Assembly (NCBI GenBank): GCA_020631675.1
Contig: JAHDGT010000060.1
Span: 2,590-9,170 of the forward strand
Length of the DNA stretch: 6,581 nucleotides
Direction of reading: 5' to 3'
From: Bacteroidota bacterium
Lineage (GTDB): Bacteria; Bacteroidota; Bacteroidia; Chitinophagales; UBA2359
Within the stretch, counting starts at the first letter, position 1, and the number at the start of each line of letters is the position of its first letter. Shown in pieces: positions 1 to 6,552 of the stretch. Below the pieces are notes generated by a model. The model did no database searches and had not been told where the DNA came from. It saw nothing but the letters and a program-made list of their open reading frames with translations. The position numbers were made by a program, and so were the translations under genes.

Positions 1-821
1 GCATGTCCTTTTTCTCTTCCCTTTTCTGTTGCCTCTTTTGTTGCCTTCTTTACTGCCTCTTGTACCGCCTCTTCCAGGCGTTTCTTCTCCATCAAGAGCG
101 TAACGGCACGTTTTTCCATGGCCATATTTAGCATGGCTACTTGTTCCAGCGACAAACGACCTGAGTTGAGTTTCTCTCTGGCGAACTCCAACCATTCTTC
201 TGAATAGAACTCAGGAACTTCTTTGGGGTCTATTTTTTCGTGATGTACCATAAAATGAAGTAGTTTTTCTAAGTCAGTACGAACTTCAGATGGGGCTTTG
301 TCGAATTTACTCAATTCTACGAAAACATGTATCATCTGTTTATCAATGATCATATTCTCTTGATTTTTCAACACACTATAGTGATAGAATTGTTCAGTAT
401 TGTGAAAAATAGGCTTTGCTAAGATGGCTATGCTGTATATCTTACTAATATTCTGATAGTCAAAACCCGCCCCCTTTTGGACGATCGTATTGAACCAGTG
501 AAATGCATAAAACTTAGAGCGTTGCACAAATTGCTTGTACGGACTTAACTGCATTTCTACTATGAAAATATTGTTGCTCTCATCTCGGCAAACGAGATCA
601 CAAAAACCACTTCGGGCTTCTAAGGTAAGTCCTGAAAATTCATTTCTGAGAAACTCGACTTTCAAAATTTCGTGTGGACTGCCTATTAGTGCTTGAATTG
701 CTTTTCTTAAAAAACGGGTGTCGGTCTGATTGGCAAATGTTACTTTGAAGCCATAATCTGACAATATGGAAATGTATTTGGGTTGATCATTCATAAATGG
801 ATAGTTATGTTCTCTACCCAT
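1..821 (-). CDS. Rpn/PDDEXK_2-family nuclease (transposase-like), C-terminus cut by window edge
   Basis: Translating the minus strand from the ATG at 821 gives an uninterrupted frame of 273 codons running off the left edge, so the C-terminus is missing. The N-terminal part (PKYISILSDYGFKVTF, about residues 14-29) matches the usual opening of the PD-(D/E)XK family transposase / Rpn recombination-promoting nuclease group. The catalytic core is visible: Asp75 (in FCDLVCRD), then Glu89 and Gln91 in IFIVEMQL, the D...ExQ form typical of this family, where Gln replaces the usual Lys. The tail from about residue 250 is charged, helical and built of four-residue repeats (EAVQ, EAVK, KATK, EATE, KGRE), also usual for the family. 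Members cut DNA; cellular roles proposed for them include recombination, mobility and phage defence, and I cannot choose among these. An alternative start is ATG at 794 (MNDQPKYI). The gene begins only 31 bases after the terminator palindrome, so its promoter is unclear. Family call is firm; function is not. Confidence 0.85.
   Translation of the reverse strand, partial: MGREHNYPFMNDQPKYISILSDYGFKVTFANQTDTRFLRKAIQALIGSPHEILKVEFLRNEFSGLTLEARSGFCDLVCRDESNNIFIVEMQLSPYKQFVQRSKFYAFHWFNTIVQKGAGFDYQNISKIYSIAILAKPIFHNTEQFYHYSVLKNQENMIIDKQMIHVFVELSKFDKAPSEVRTDLEKLLHFMVHHEKIDPKEVPEFYSEEWLEFAREKLNSGRLSLEQVAMLNMAMEKRAVTLLMEKKRLEEAVQEAVKKATKEATEKGREKGH
12..71 (-). repeat. Five imperfect 12-base tandem units in the nuclease gene
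   Basis: On the minus strand the units are GAGGCGGTACAA (71-60), GAGGCAGTAAAG (59-48), AAGGCAACAAAA (47-36), GAGGCAACAGAA (35-24) and AAGGGAAGAGAA (23-12). Each encodes four residues of the charged C-terminal helix, so a gain or loss of a unit keeps the frame. The array may continue past the left edge. Confidence 0.75.
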
Positions 822-852
822 GTAGTAATGCGAGCAGGCTGTTTTTCCCGAA

Positions 853-904
853 ATCCACAAAAAAAGGAGCTATTTTATATAAAATAGCTCCTTTTTTTGT
901 GGAT
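853..904. terminator. Bidirectional intrinsic terminator, 52-base perfect palindrome
   Basis: Positions 853-904 form a perfect inverted repeat centred between 878 and 879. Each arm contains a run of seven A or T (859-865 and 892-898) outside a GGAGCTATTTTA stem. Read on the minus strand, the structure begins 14 bases after the permease stop codon and its stem is followed by seven T, so it should end permease transcription. The symmetry gives the same A-tract/stem/T-tract arrangement in the other direction. The centre has almost no loop, so the real hairpin would open a few A-T pairs. Confidence 0.85.
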
Positions 905-918
905 GAGTAATGTGGTAT

Positions 919-1929
919 TTAACCAGCAGCACCTACTCCGGAAACGGCTTGCATTAATAAAACCAATGCAACACTTACCGCTAAACCAAAGACCACCTTA
1001 GCTAAATCTTTGGCTACACCTGTGATCTCGTGTTTTTCTAGTTTGTTATCTAAGCGGTAGCGTATGGCTAATTCACGTCCGGCCAATAAACCGATGAACA
1101 CCCAAGTGGTACTCATTGGTAATTTACCTTCCCATAGACCGAGGGCGTTGTACTTGAATATGTAAAGGACAACCCCATAAATCAAGTCGACAAAGGTTGC
1201 CGCTCGTATATCCGCTGTATTGGTTTTTGCTTTTACGATCTCTTGAATGGCTCCACCTTTGCTATAGAAGATATAGCCTAGTAGACCTAAGAATATGGCC
1301 AAGGAGGCAACAAAGCCCATCGTGCTCAGATTGTCGGTCCCATCACTGAGCAGATAAACGTAGATGTTAGCTAGATCTTGAGTTAACCATTGCGACCATA
1401 AGAAGCCTGTTGACAACCACTGGGCAGTGGTCCAAAAGGTTTTATTGGTCCATAGGGTACCATCAGGTTTATCGAGGGGTTGTTCAATGAAGCGTTTCTC
1501 GGTGATGCGGGTAATGAGCGTATATATGAATGCAGCAGCCGCAAAGGCGATCAGATAGCCCATGACCGATTTCTGCACCATGGGTCCTAATGCCTTGGGT
1601 GCGAAGAAGGTAATAATGAGAAAGGTGGTACTTACGGGTATACCGAAACGGGTAATGATCAACAGGACAAATGGAGGCAGTAAATACCAAGCACTGAGTG
1701 TATCGGGTAAATTGATCTTATCCAATCGACCATAGTCTATATCACCGGCCATAAAGCCGTAGATGAGTACAGCGGCAAGTATGGAACCTGCATAGCCCCA
1801 TAGTACGTACCAAGGCTTTTTTTCGTTTGAACTCAGAAAGGTTCCGAGTGTTTGGATCACGTCGTTTCCGACTACGGAATAGGCTGCCATAAAGAAGCCT
1901 AACCACATGACCATTGTTGTTACATCCAT
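919..1929 (-). CDS. PiT/PHO4-family inorganic phosphate permease, short divergent form
   Basis: This 336-residue protein is strongly hydrophobic, with about nine likely membrane segments (roughly 4-25, 41-61, 80-110, 123-140, 168-193, 204-223, 244-262, 271-290, 308-333). It carries the two-fold signature of PiT transporters. The first half has GNDVIQTLGTF (21-31) followed by GIPVSTT (96-102), and the second has QDLANIY (184-190) followed by LPMSTTWVFIGLLAGRE (270-286). In well-studied PiT proteins the GANDVAN-type motifs line the phosphate path and the P-(V/M)-STT loops lie deeper in each repeat, so inner-membrane cation-coupled phosphate uptake is the likely role. It is shorter than typical PiT proteins (about 400-500 residues), and the second GND-type motif has become TQD, so substrate or coupling may differ. 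The ATG at 1929 leads directly into the first membrane segment. It has its own 5' region with a Pho-box-like repeat 88 bases upstream, and a terminator right after the stop, so it is probably monocistronic. Confidence 0.82.
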   Translation of the reverse strand: MDVTTMVMWLGFFMAAYSVVGNDVIQTLGTFLSSNEKKPWYVLWGYAGSILAAVLIYGFMAGDIDYGRLDKINLPDTLSAWYLLPPFVLLIITRFGIPVSTTFLIITFFAPKALGPMVQKSVMGYLIAFAAAAFIYTLITRITEKRFIEQPLDKPDGTLWTNKTFWTTAQWLSTGFLWSQWLTQDLANIYVYLLSDGTDNLSTMGFVASLAIFLGLLGYIFYSKGGAIQEIVKAKTNTADIRAATFVDLIYGVVLYIFKYNALGLWEGKLPMSTTWVFIGLLAGRELAIRYRLDNKLEKHEITGVAKDLAKVVFGLAVSVALVLLMQAVSGVGAAG

Positions 1930-2016
1930 ATTGAAATGATGATTAATTGATCCGGGTGGGGAAATTGCTTAGAACGAACAAGTTAATAAGCTGATATTAG
2001 GTATTCTTTTGTAGGG

Positions 2017-2035
2017 TGTTAAGACCTTGTTAAGA
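2017..2035 (-). promoter_or_regulatory. Pho-box-like direct repeat upstream of the phosphate permease
   Basis: On the minus strand TCTTAACA occurs twice, at 2035-2028 and 2024-2017, separated by AGG, giving an exact 11-base period. The period equals that of the PhoB box of Escherichia coli, and the core TTAACA is the half-site preferred by PhoP of Bacillus subtilis. It lies 88 bases upstream of the permease start. A loose -10-like TAATAT follows 17 bases after the second unit; no clear TAnnTTTG element of the Bacteroidota type is seen. The repeat is observed directly; binding by a PhoB-type regulator is inference. Confidence 0.45.
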
Positions 2036-2061
2036 TTTGTATACGTGAGGGATAGCAGTGG

Positions 2062-2164
2062 TATTAAGTGAACTGAATGGCGAGTGAGTGCGCCCATTGC
2101 GGGGGCGGCCCAGAGGTAGCCACCGCAATGGGCAGCAACGAACCGACAGGCAGTGCGCTTAATA
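2062..2164. repeat. Hairpin B of the intergenic element
   Basis: The outer arms 2062-2075 (TATTAAGTGAACTG) and 2151-2164 (CAGTGCGCTTAATA) pair at 12 of 14 positions. Nested inside is a perfect 11-base inverted repeat, GCCCATTGCGG at 2092-2102 with CCGCAATGGGC at 2123-2133. It continues after one mismatch with GGC (2104-2106) and GCC (2119-2121), leaving a 12-base loop. Confidence 0.75.
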
Positions 2165-2180
2165 AGAACGGATAGCCCGA

Positions 2181-2249
2181 CCCGCAGTTAAATGCTGCAC
2201 GTTCAAGCTTTACCTCTACGACTTTTTGGGTTCAGCATTTTATTGCGGG
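2181..2249. repeat. Hairpin A of the intergenic element
   Basis: The arms CCCGCAGTTAAATGCTG (2181-2197) and CAGCATTTTATTGCGGG (2233-2249) pair at 15 of 17 positions, with an innermost uninterrupted run of eight pairs. The 35-base loop (2198-2232) includes an AAGCTT palindrome. One arm abuts the CGGATAGCC landmark (2169-2177), and the other overlaps the GGGC-AC-GCCC boundary palindrome. Confidence 0.75.
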
Positions 2250-2280
2250 GCACGCCCAAATGAAAACAAGCTCAATTATG

Positions 2281-2310
2281 AAAAAGGACCACTCTAAAGA
2301 GTGGCCCTTT
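2281..2310 (-). terminator. Intrinsic terminator of the receptor-lipoprotein operon
   Basis: On the minus strand, AAAGGGCCACTCT (2310-2298) pairs with AGAGTGGTCCTTT (2295-2283) across a two-base centre, with a single G-U wobble and no true mismatch. It is followed by a T run through 2281. It lies about 50 bases after the lipoprotein stop codon (2359). In the plus direction the same site has an A-C mismatch, so it is built for minus-strand transcripts. The remaining bases from 2258 to 2358 show nothing beyond a weak five-pair hairpin at 2327-2342. Confidence 0.88.
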
Positions 2311-2358
2311 CCTAACCAAAAATAAGCCGATGCGATTATCGGTGTATTATTTAATAAA

Positions 2359-3669
2359 TCACTTTGTCCAACCAGTAGTCCAGTCATCTCCAGTAGGAAC
2401 CGCACCTACGTAGTTCGTAGAGGTAAACCAGCTACCCAAAGCAGCAGCAGGATCAACAGCGCCCTCAGAAACAGTACCCACGTAACCTACTAAGCCAGCG
2501 CCAGCAGTGGAGTTTGTTGGGTCGTTAGCGAAAGAAACTTCAACATCTGAATCATCAGAAGCCGTACCCACCCAAGGATTAGCATTATCGATACGAGAGT
2601 TAGCCACTACTAAAGAACCGTCGTTCATGTTCGCGATGGTTTGGTCGTGCTGAACCTGTACACCACGTTTAGGGAAACCCGTTACGATCATATTGTGGAT
2701 ACGACCTTTGGTACCTTCACGCAATTTCAAAGCTTGGTTGTCACCGTCACCATCATCAGCACCTACTAAAGTCAGGTTACTTAAATTAGGGTTAGAGAAA
2801 GGCGTTGCCGCATTGTCATCACCATTACTATCGGCTTCGATACCACGGTCGCCACCGCCAGTAGACTGGTTCACTACCCAGAACTGACCATTACCGCTCC
2901 AACCAAGCGTCCAGTCGAAAGAATCATCTTCGTTACCTGTTGAAACCGCGTACTTCACGTTCACCGCTCCACCGAAGAACTCGATGCCATCATCAGAACC
3001 GAAGTAAGCTTGGATGTGATCCACTTGTGTACCACTACCCACACCATTGAAAGAGAAGCCATTCAACTCATTATCCGTACCTAAGATCTTACCTGCATAA
3101 GCAACGACCACATAGCTAAGCGTACCAGAGTTATCGGCATTGTCAGAACCTCCATAAACACCCGTTCCTCCTTCACCTTCAGCAGTAGTACCGGAGTTCA
3201 AAACACCGTAACCATTTACGATGATACCTCCCCAGTCACCCGGAGCAGCACCACCTGTTAGTTCTTTGATAGAAGTAAGAACGATAGGCTCAGCAGCAGT
3301 ACCCGCAGCATTGATCTTAGCACCTTGAGCGATGGCTAAGAAAGGCGTAGTCGCATCATCAGCCGCGTAAACTGTTGTACCGGCTTCGATGGTTAAAGTA
3401 GCACCACTGGCCACGAAAACACCACCAGATATCATCCAGTTAGTAGCTGCGTCCATTGTGAAATCTTCATTCAGCGTACCTGCAACTTGTGTGTAGGTAG
3501 TACCGCCAACTGTTACATCGGTTAAGATGTAAGCATTGTTGGTACAATCCGGATTGTTCGGATCCGGGCAGTTATCCTCTTCCTCACCACAAGCGGTGAA
3601 GGCTAAAGCGAAAATCACCATTGAGAAAGTGGCGATCATGCGCCAATCAAAAGAAAAACGAGAAAACAT
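2359..3669 (-). CDS. Surface-exposed lipoprotein with predicted parallel beta-helix fold
   Basis: From the ATG at 3669 the product has 436 residues; a TTG two codons earlier is possible but less likely. Residues 1-26 form a lipoprotein signal (MFSRF start, hydrophobic MIATFSMVIFALAFTA) ending at Cys27. The following GEEED is an acidic stretch of the kind that directs Bacteroidota lipoproteins to the outer face of the outer membrane. Cys34 and Cys42 flank a Pro/Asn/Asp linker. From about 80 to 360, Gly/Asn/Asp-rich strands alternate with turns (ATLTIEAGTTV, GDWGGIIVNG, NELNGFSFNGVGSGTQVDHI, GSDDGIEFFGGAVNVKYAV), a pattern expected of a right-handed beta-helix. I recognise these motifs from conserved proteins of unknown function often found near TonB-dependent receptors. 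Asp-rich turns (DSNGDDN, DDGDGDN) could bind calcium. No catalytic set is visible. The end (FTSTNYVGAV, DDWTTGWTK) resembles the family's usual terminus. It follows the receptor gene by 39 bases, so the two are probably co-transcribed. Confidence 0.82.
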   Translation of the reverse strand: MFSRFSFDWRMIATFSMVIFALAFTACGEEEDNCPDPNNPDCTNNAYILTDVTVGGTTYTQVAGTLNEDFTMDAATNWMISGGVFVASGATLTIEAGTTVYAADDATTPFLAIAQGAKINAAGTAAEPIVLTSIKELTGGAAPGDWGGIIVNGYGVLNSGTTAEGEGGTGVYGGSDNADNSGTLSYVVVAYAGKILGTDNELNGFSFNGVGSGTQVDHIQAYFGSDDGIEFFGGAVNVKYAVSTGNEDDSFDWTLGWSGNGQFWVVNQSTGGGDRGIEADSNGDDNAATPFSNPNLSNLTLVGADDGDGDNQALKLREGTKGRIHNMIVTGFPKRGVQVQHDQTIANMNDGSLVVANSRIDNANPWVGTASDDSDVEVSFANDPTNSTAGAGLVGYVGTVSEGAVDPAAALGSWFTSTNYVGAVPTGDDWTTGWTK

Positions 3670-3708
3670 TAGCAAATCGTTTATTTGTTAGGTATGATTG
3701 ATTGTTGA

Positions 3709-6552
3709 TTAAAATATATCGTAACTCAGGCTTAAGCCCAGAGAGGTGCCTCTGGTAAAGTTGTTCAATTCTTCTATGCCGTTATCCGTCTCTTGCTGTG
3801 TAATGAAGTTGGGGTTCAATAGATTCTTCGCACTAACTCCAATGCCGATCTTGTGGGCCACTTTAGCTCTCCAGATCGCGTCTAAGCGGTGTACTGGCAT
3901 TTCATAGACATCACCGATACCTGTTTCGGAATTCTGGGCTTTCACACCAATGGCACGGATACGAGGACCTTCAATTCCGTACACCAGCGTGAAGGTGCTT
4001 TTCAGATTACCTGTATTATTATTGGTTTCCCAAGACAAGCTCGCATTCACCAAGTAAGGAGAAGCACCTTGTAAAGGGCGATTGTTTGTTGTTGGAATTA
4101 CAGATACACCATTTACTTCTGTATTAGGAGCAATAGTAACATTTGAATACTGATAAGTGGCATTAAGACCTAATAGCCAATTCGAGTTATCCGCCATGCC
4201 ACTTAAGAAGCTTAAACGCTTACGAAATTCTACTTCCAAACCAGCAAGAATGGCATTGTCAATGTTCACAAAAGAGATCTTACGACCAGAAGAGGAAGCG
4301 TACACCAAGCGCTCGATAGGATCATCCAAATACTTGAAGAATGGAGAGACGGAAATTAATTCCGCATTACTTGGATAATGCTCAAAGCGTAAGTCGAAGT
4401 TGTAATTGCTACTGTTTTGTAGTGCTGCGTTACCACGAATGATCTCCCCTGCGAAGAACTCAACAAAGTCAAACTGTGCTACTTCTTTGAAACCTGGGAG
4501 AGTAATGGTTTTACTAGCCGTTAACCAAGCAATATTTTTCGCATTTGGTGTGAATTTCAATGATAAAGCAGGCAGTATTTCCAAGCCTTCAATTGTAGGT
4601 CGCTCAATCAATAAAGGCTGCGTTTGATTGCGGTACTCGATGCTTTGGTTACCATATTCCGCACGTAGTCCGGCGATCAATTTCAAGCGTTGCGGTAGGA
4701 TGTCGAAATTGACATTGGCATAAGCTGCCGCGATGTCTTGATTCACTTGGTATTCTGAAGCGGCATCATCGCGCTCGTCAATGTAAAAAAGTCCCGCGTC
4801 GTGATTTGCTGTTGTGAAATAGGTATCGATCTCATCCATATTGAGTCCCACACTTTCTAAACCAAAAGTTTCCAGATCATCCATTTGCTTCACATTGATG
4901 TTCAGCTGACGATAATCGAAGTCGCGGGTTTTAGATTTATAGTCGGCACCTAAGCGTAGAGACAAGCGAGAGGTCTCTTCCTCCTCATCAAAATCCAAAA
5001 GGTGGTAATTCACATCCAGCTTACCCGCCAATTCACGTTCTGTTAATGTGCTGTAGAAACGGTGGTTCTCGTTGATGTCGTTCGAGTTGAAGGTATAGAC
5101 CATTTCAGGAGTGGTCTCATCCGTATCAATAAATACGAACTGGCGGCGGTCTGGCTCGTCTGTATTTGCAAGCGCGTAAGAACCACCCCAATTGAATACC
5201 ATTTTACCTCCACTCGAACTGTGTGTACCTGACAATTGATTGGTCAGTAAACTACTTTCCGTATAAGTAAAACGTCGGCTGTAAAGATCACCCGCATAAT
5301 CAAAGTGGGAACCATAAGCATCTCTTGCCTCGTCATCTGAAAGGTTCAGTAATAAAGAAGTGAAGCGGATTCGGTTTTGATTGTTGAATTTGTAGGTAAA
5401 GTCTCCCAATAAGGAAGAATTCGTACTGTAGTTGTACTTATCGTAATCGTAGTCTAAGCGGGTATTTTGCTTATTGACCACTTTATAGCGACCGAATTGT
5501 GCCGAGTAATCATTCCCAAAAGCAGCAGATAATAAAACGCCTAAGCCTTTATTCGTAGAACCGTTCGTTGAAAAGAAATCGGAGTATAATACATCAAAGC
5601 TGTTATTAACAGGCGCATTGATGCGGCGTGCATTACTGTTGTTATCGAATAGCAAACCATCTGTACGACTATCGTAAGTCACTAAATCGTTGATTTCGGT
5701 CGGCACCTCCTTACTAATAGCACTTCTACCTAAGAAATCGCCCTTGCTGCGAGCCGTGCTTAAAAAGGGCTGGAAAGTGGTCAGGGTATTCATACTAATA
5801 CCCGTACCTATTTTCAATTGTCGGTCGTTGGTATATTCTTTAGTACGAATCTGTACTGTACCCCCTGCATAATCACCATATAATTCAGGAGAGAAGGACT
5901 TATAGACATTCAAACTCCCAATGACATCACTCGGGAAAAGATCCAAAGGAATGACTTTACGGTCCGGGTCCGGTGAGGCTACTGGCAAACCGTTCAAAGT
6001 CGCATTATTGTAGCGATCCCCTAAACCTCTTACGAAGAAGTATCTGCCACCGATCAGAGAGATACCCGCTATACGCTTTACCCCATCTGCCGCATTAGAA
6101 ACCGCTTGGCGGCTCAATTCTTTAGAACCGATGTTTTGAGTCAACTTATCCGCTTCTTGGCGTTCAATATTGAGCACTGCGGTATTTTCTCTATCTGCTT
6201 TCGCCACAATATCAACAACAGCGATCTGGATCGCATTTTCTATGAAGTTGTGATTCAGGCTAACTGTTTCATCAGCAATAACATTCACCGCAAGGGTATC
6301 ATTGTCATAGCCGACATAGCTCACTACCAATCGCTGCATACCAGCAGGCGCATCTAATAGGTAACTACCATCCACATCCGTACTACTCCCCTGGCTGGTT
6401 CCAGCAATAATGATGTTGGCAAAGGGTGCGGGTTCTAAAGACCCATCCCCCTTTTCAATGTTCAAGGTACCCTTAACCTGTCCTTGTTGTGCATAAGCAG
6501 TTGAGCAACAAAAGATAAGAATTAAGTAATACCAAATTTTGGTTAATCGCAT
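3709..6552 (-). CDS. TonB-dependent outer-membrane receptor with carboxypeptidase-like N-domain
   Basis: I chose the ATG at 6552 (947 residues) because it starts a good signal peptide, MRLTKIWYYLILIFCCSTAYA, cleaved before QQ. The frame stays open upstream to a TTG at 6576 and to the window edge, but those residues would precede the signal sequence. Domains in order: a carboxypeptidase-D-like regulatory domain (about 24-104; PFANIIIAGTSQGSSTDVDGSY); a short linker that should hold the TonB-contact segment (about 105-120); the plug (about 137-238), with VRGLGDRYNNATLNGLPV and PDPDRKVIPLDLFPSDVIGS; and a beta-barrel to the C-terminus, which ends in the aromatic strand LGLSLSYDIF. It would import a ligand across the outer membrane using TonB-ExbB-ExbD energy. 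No SusD-like partner is present; the next gene encodes a beta-helix lipoprotein instead. Substrate is unknown. The promoter lies outside the window. Confidence 0.92.
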   Translation of the reverse strand: MRLTKIWYYLILIFCCSTAYAQQGQVKGTLNIEKGDGSLEPAPFANIIIAGTSQGSSTDVDGSYLLDAPAGMQRLVVSYVGYDNDTLAVNVIADETVSLNHNFIENAIQIAVVDIVAKADRENTAVLNIERQEADKLTQNIGSKELSRQAVSNAADGVKRIAGISLIGGRYFFVRGLGDRYNNATLNGLPVASPDPDRKVIPLDLFPSDVIGSLNVYKSFSPELYGDYAGGTVQIRTKEYTNDRQLKIGTGISMNTLTTFQPFLSTARSKGDFLGRSAISKEVPTEINDLVTYDSRTDGLLFDNNSNARRINAPVNNSFDVLYSDFFSTNGSTNKGLGVLLSAAFGNDYSAQFGRYKVVNKQNTRLDYDYDKYNYSTNSSLLGDFTYKFNNQNRIRFTSLLLNLSDDEARDAYGSHFDYAGDLYSRRFTYTESSLLTNQLSGTHSSSGGKMVFNWGGSYALANTDEPDRRQFVFIDTDETTPEMVYTFNSNDINENHRFYSTLTERELAGKLDVNYHLLDFDEEEETSRLSLRLGADYKSKTRDFDYRQLNINVKQMDDLETFGLESVGLNMDEIDTYFTTANHDAGLFYIDERDDAASEYQVNQDIAAAYANVNFDILPQRLKLIAGLRAEYGNQSIEYRNQTQPLLIERPTIEGLEILPALSLKFTPNAKNIAWLTASKTITLPGFKEVAQFDFVEFFAGEIIRGNAALQNSSNYNFDLRFEHYPSNAELISVSPFFKYLDDPIERLVYASSSGRKISFVNIDNAILAGLEVEFRKRLSFLSGMADNSNWLLGLNATYQYSNVTIAPNTEVNGVSVIPTTNNRPLQGASPYLVNASLSWETNNNTGNLKSTFTLVYGIEGPRIRAIGVKAQNSETGIGDVYEMPVHRLDAIWRAKVAHKIGIGVSAKNLLNPNFITQQETDNGIEELNNFTRGTSLGLSLSYDIF

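Larger units (their letters stand above)
2045..2257. repeat. Two-hairpin intergenic repeat element (REP-like, Bacteroidota type)
   Basis: This GC-rich block in an AT-rich gap is made of two adjacent long hairpins (2181-2249 and 2062-2164). It is bounded by a small GGGC-AC-GCCC palindrome at 2248-2257 and by GGGATAGC at 2049-2056. Read on the minus strand the landmarks in order are GGGCGTGCCCC, hairpin, GCGGGTCGGGCTATCC, hairpin, GCTATCCCTCACG. From memory, intergenic elements with this order (GGGCGT-CCC, then GGGTCGGGCTATCCG, then CTATCCCTAACGC) recur in many Bacteroidota genomes with variable hairpin interiors; I cannot verify this here. No reading frame of note crosses it. It is probably a non-autonomous mobile or REP-like element; a structured RNA is the alternative. 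Confidence 0.6.

Noticed and set aside
1484..1690. Open frame of 68 codons overlapping the phosphate permease gene on the same strand
   Set aside because: It is an out-of-frame shadow of the permease; the permease frame carries clear family motifs and membrane segments.
2181..2257. A tRNA-like GTTCAAGC stretch within a hairpin loop
   Set aside because: The surrounding bases do not form a cloverleaf with acceptor, D and anticodon arms. The GTTCAAG lies in the 35-base loop of hairpin A by chance.
2045..2257. CRISPR array or insertion sequence in the intergenic gap
   Set aside because: There are no regularly spaced identical repeats and no transposase frame; the repeats are nested inverted arms of two hairpins.
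2693..2887. Open frame of 64 codons on the plus strand inside the lipoprotein gene
   Set aside because: It is antisense to a well-supported coding region, has no recognisable motif and no leader. Low stop-codon density on the opposite strand explains it.
3889..6357. Several plus-strand open frames of 60-83 codons opposite the TonB receptor gene
   Set aside because: All lie wholly inside the receptor gene, have no protein-like domains and are scattered as expected by chance.
6500..6552. Possible lipoprotein signal in the receptor leader, with two cysteines after LILIF
   Set aside because: The residues before the cysteines (IF) do not fit a lipobox, while AYA followed by QQ is an ordinary signal peptidase I site, as expected for a barrel protein.
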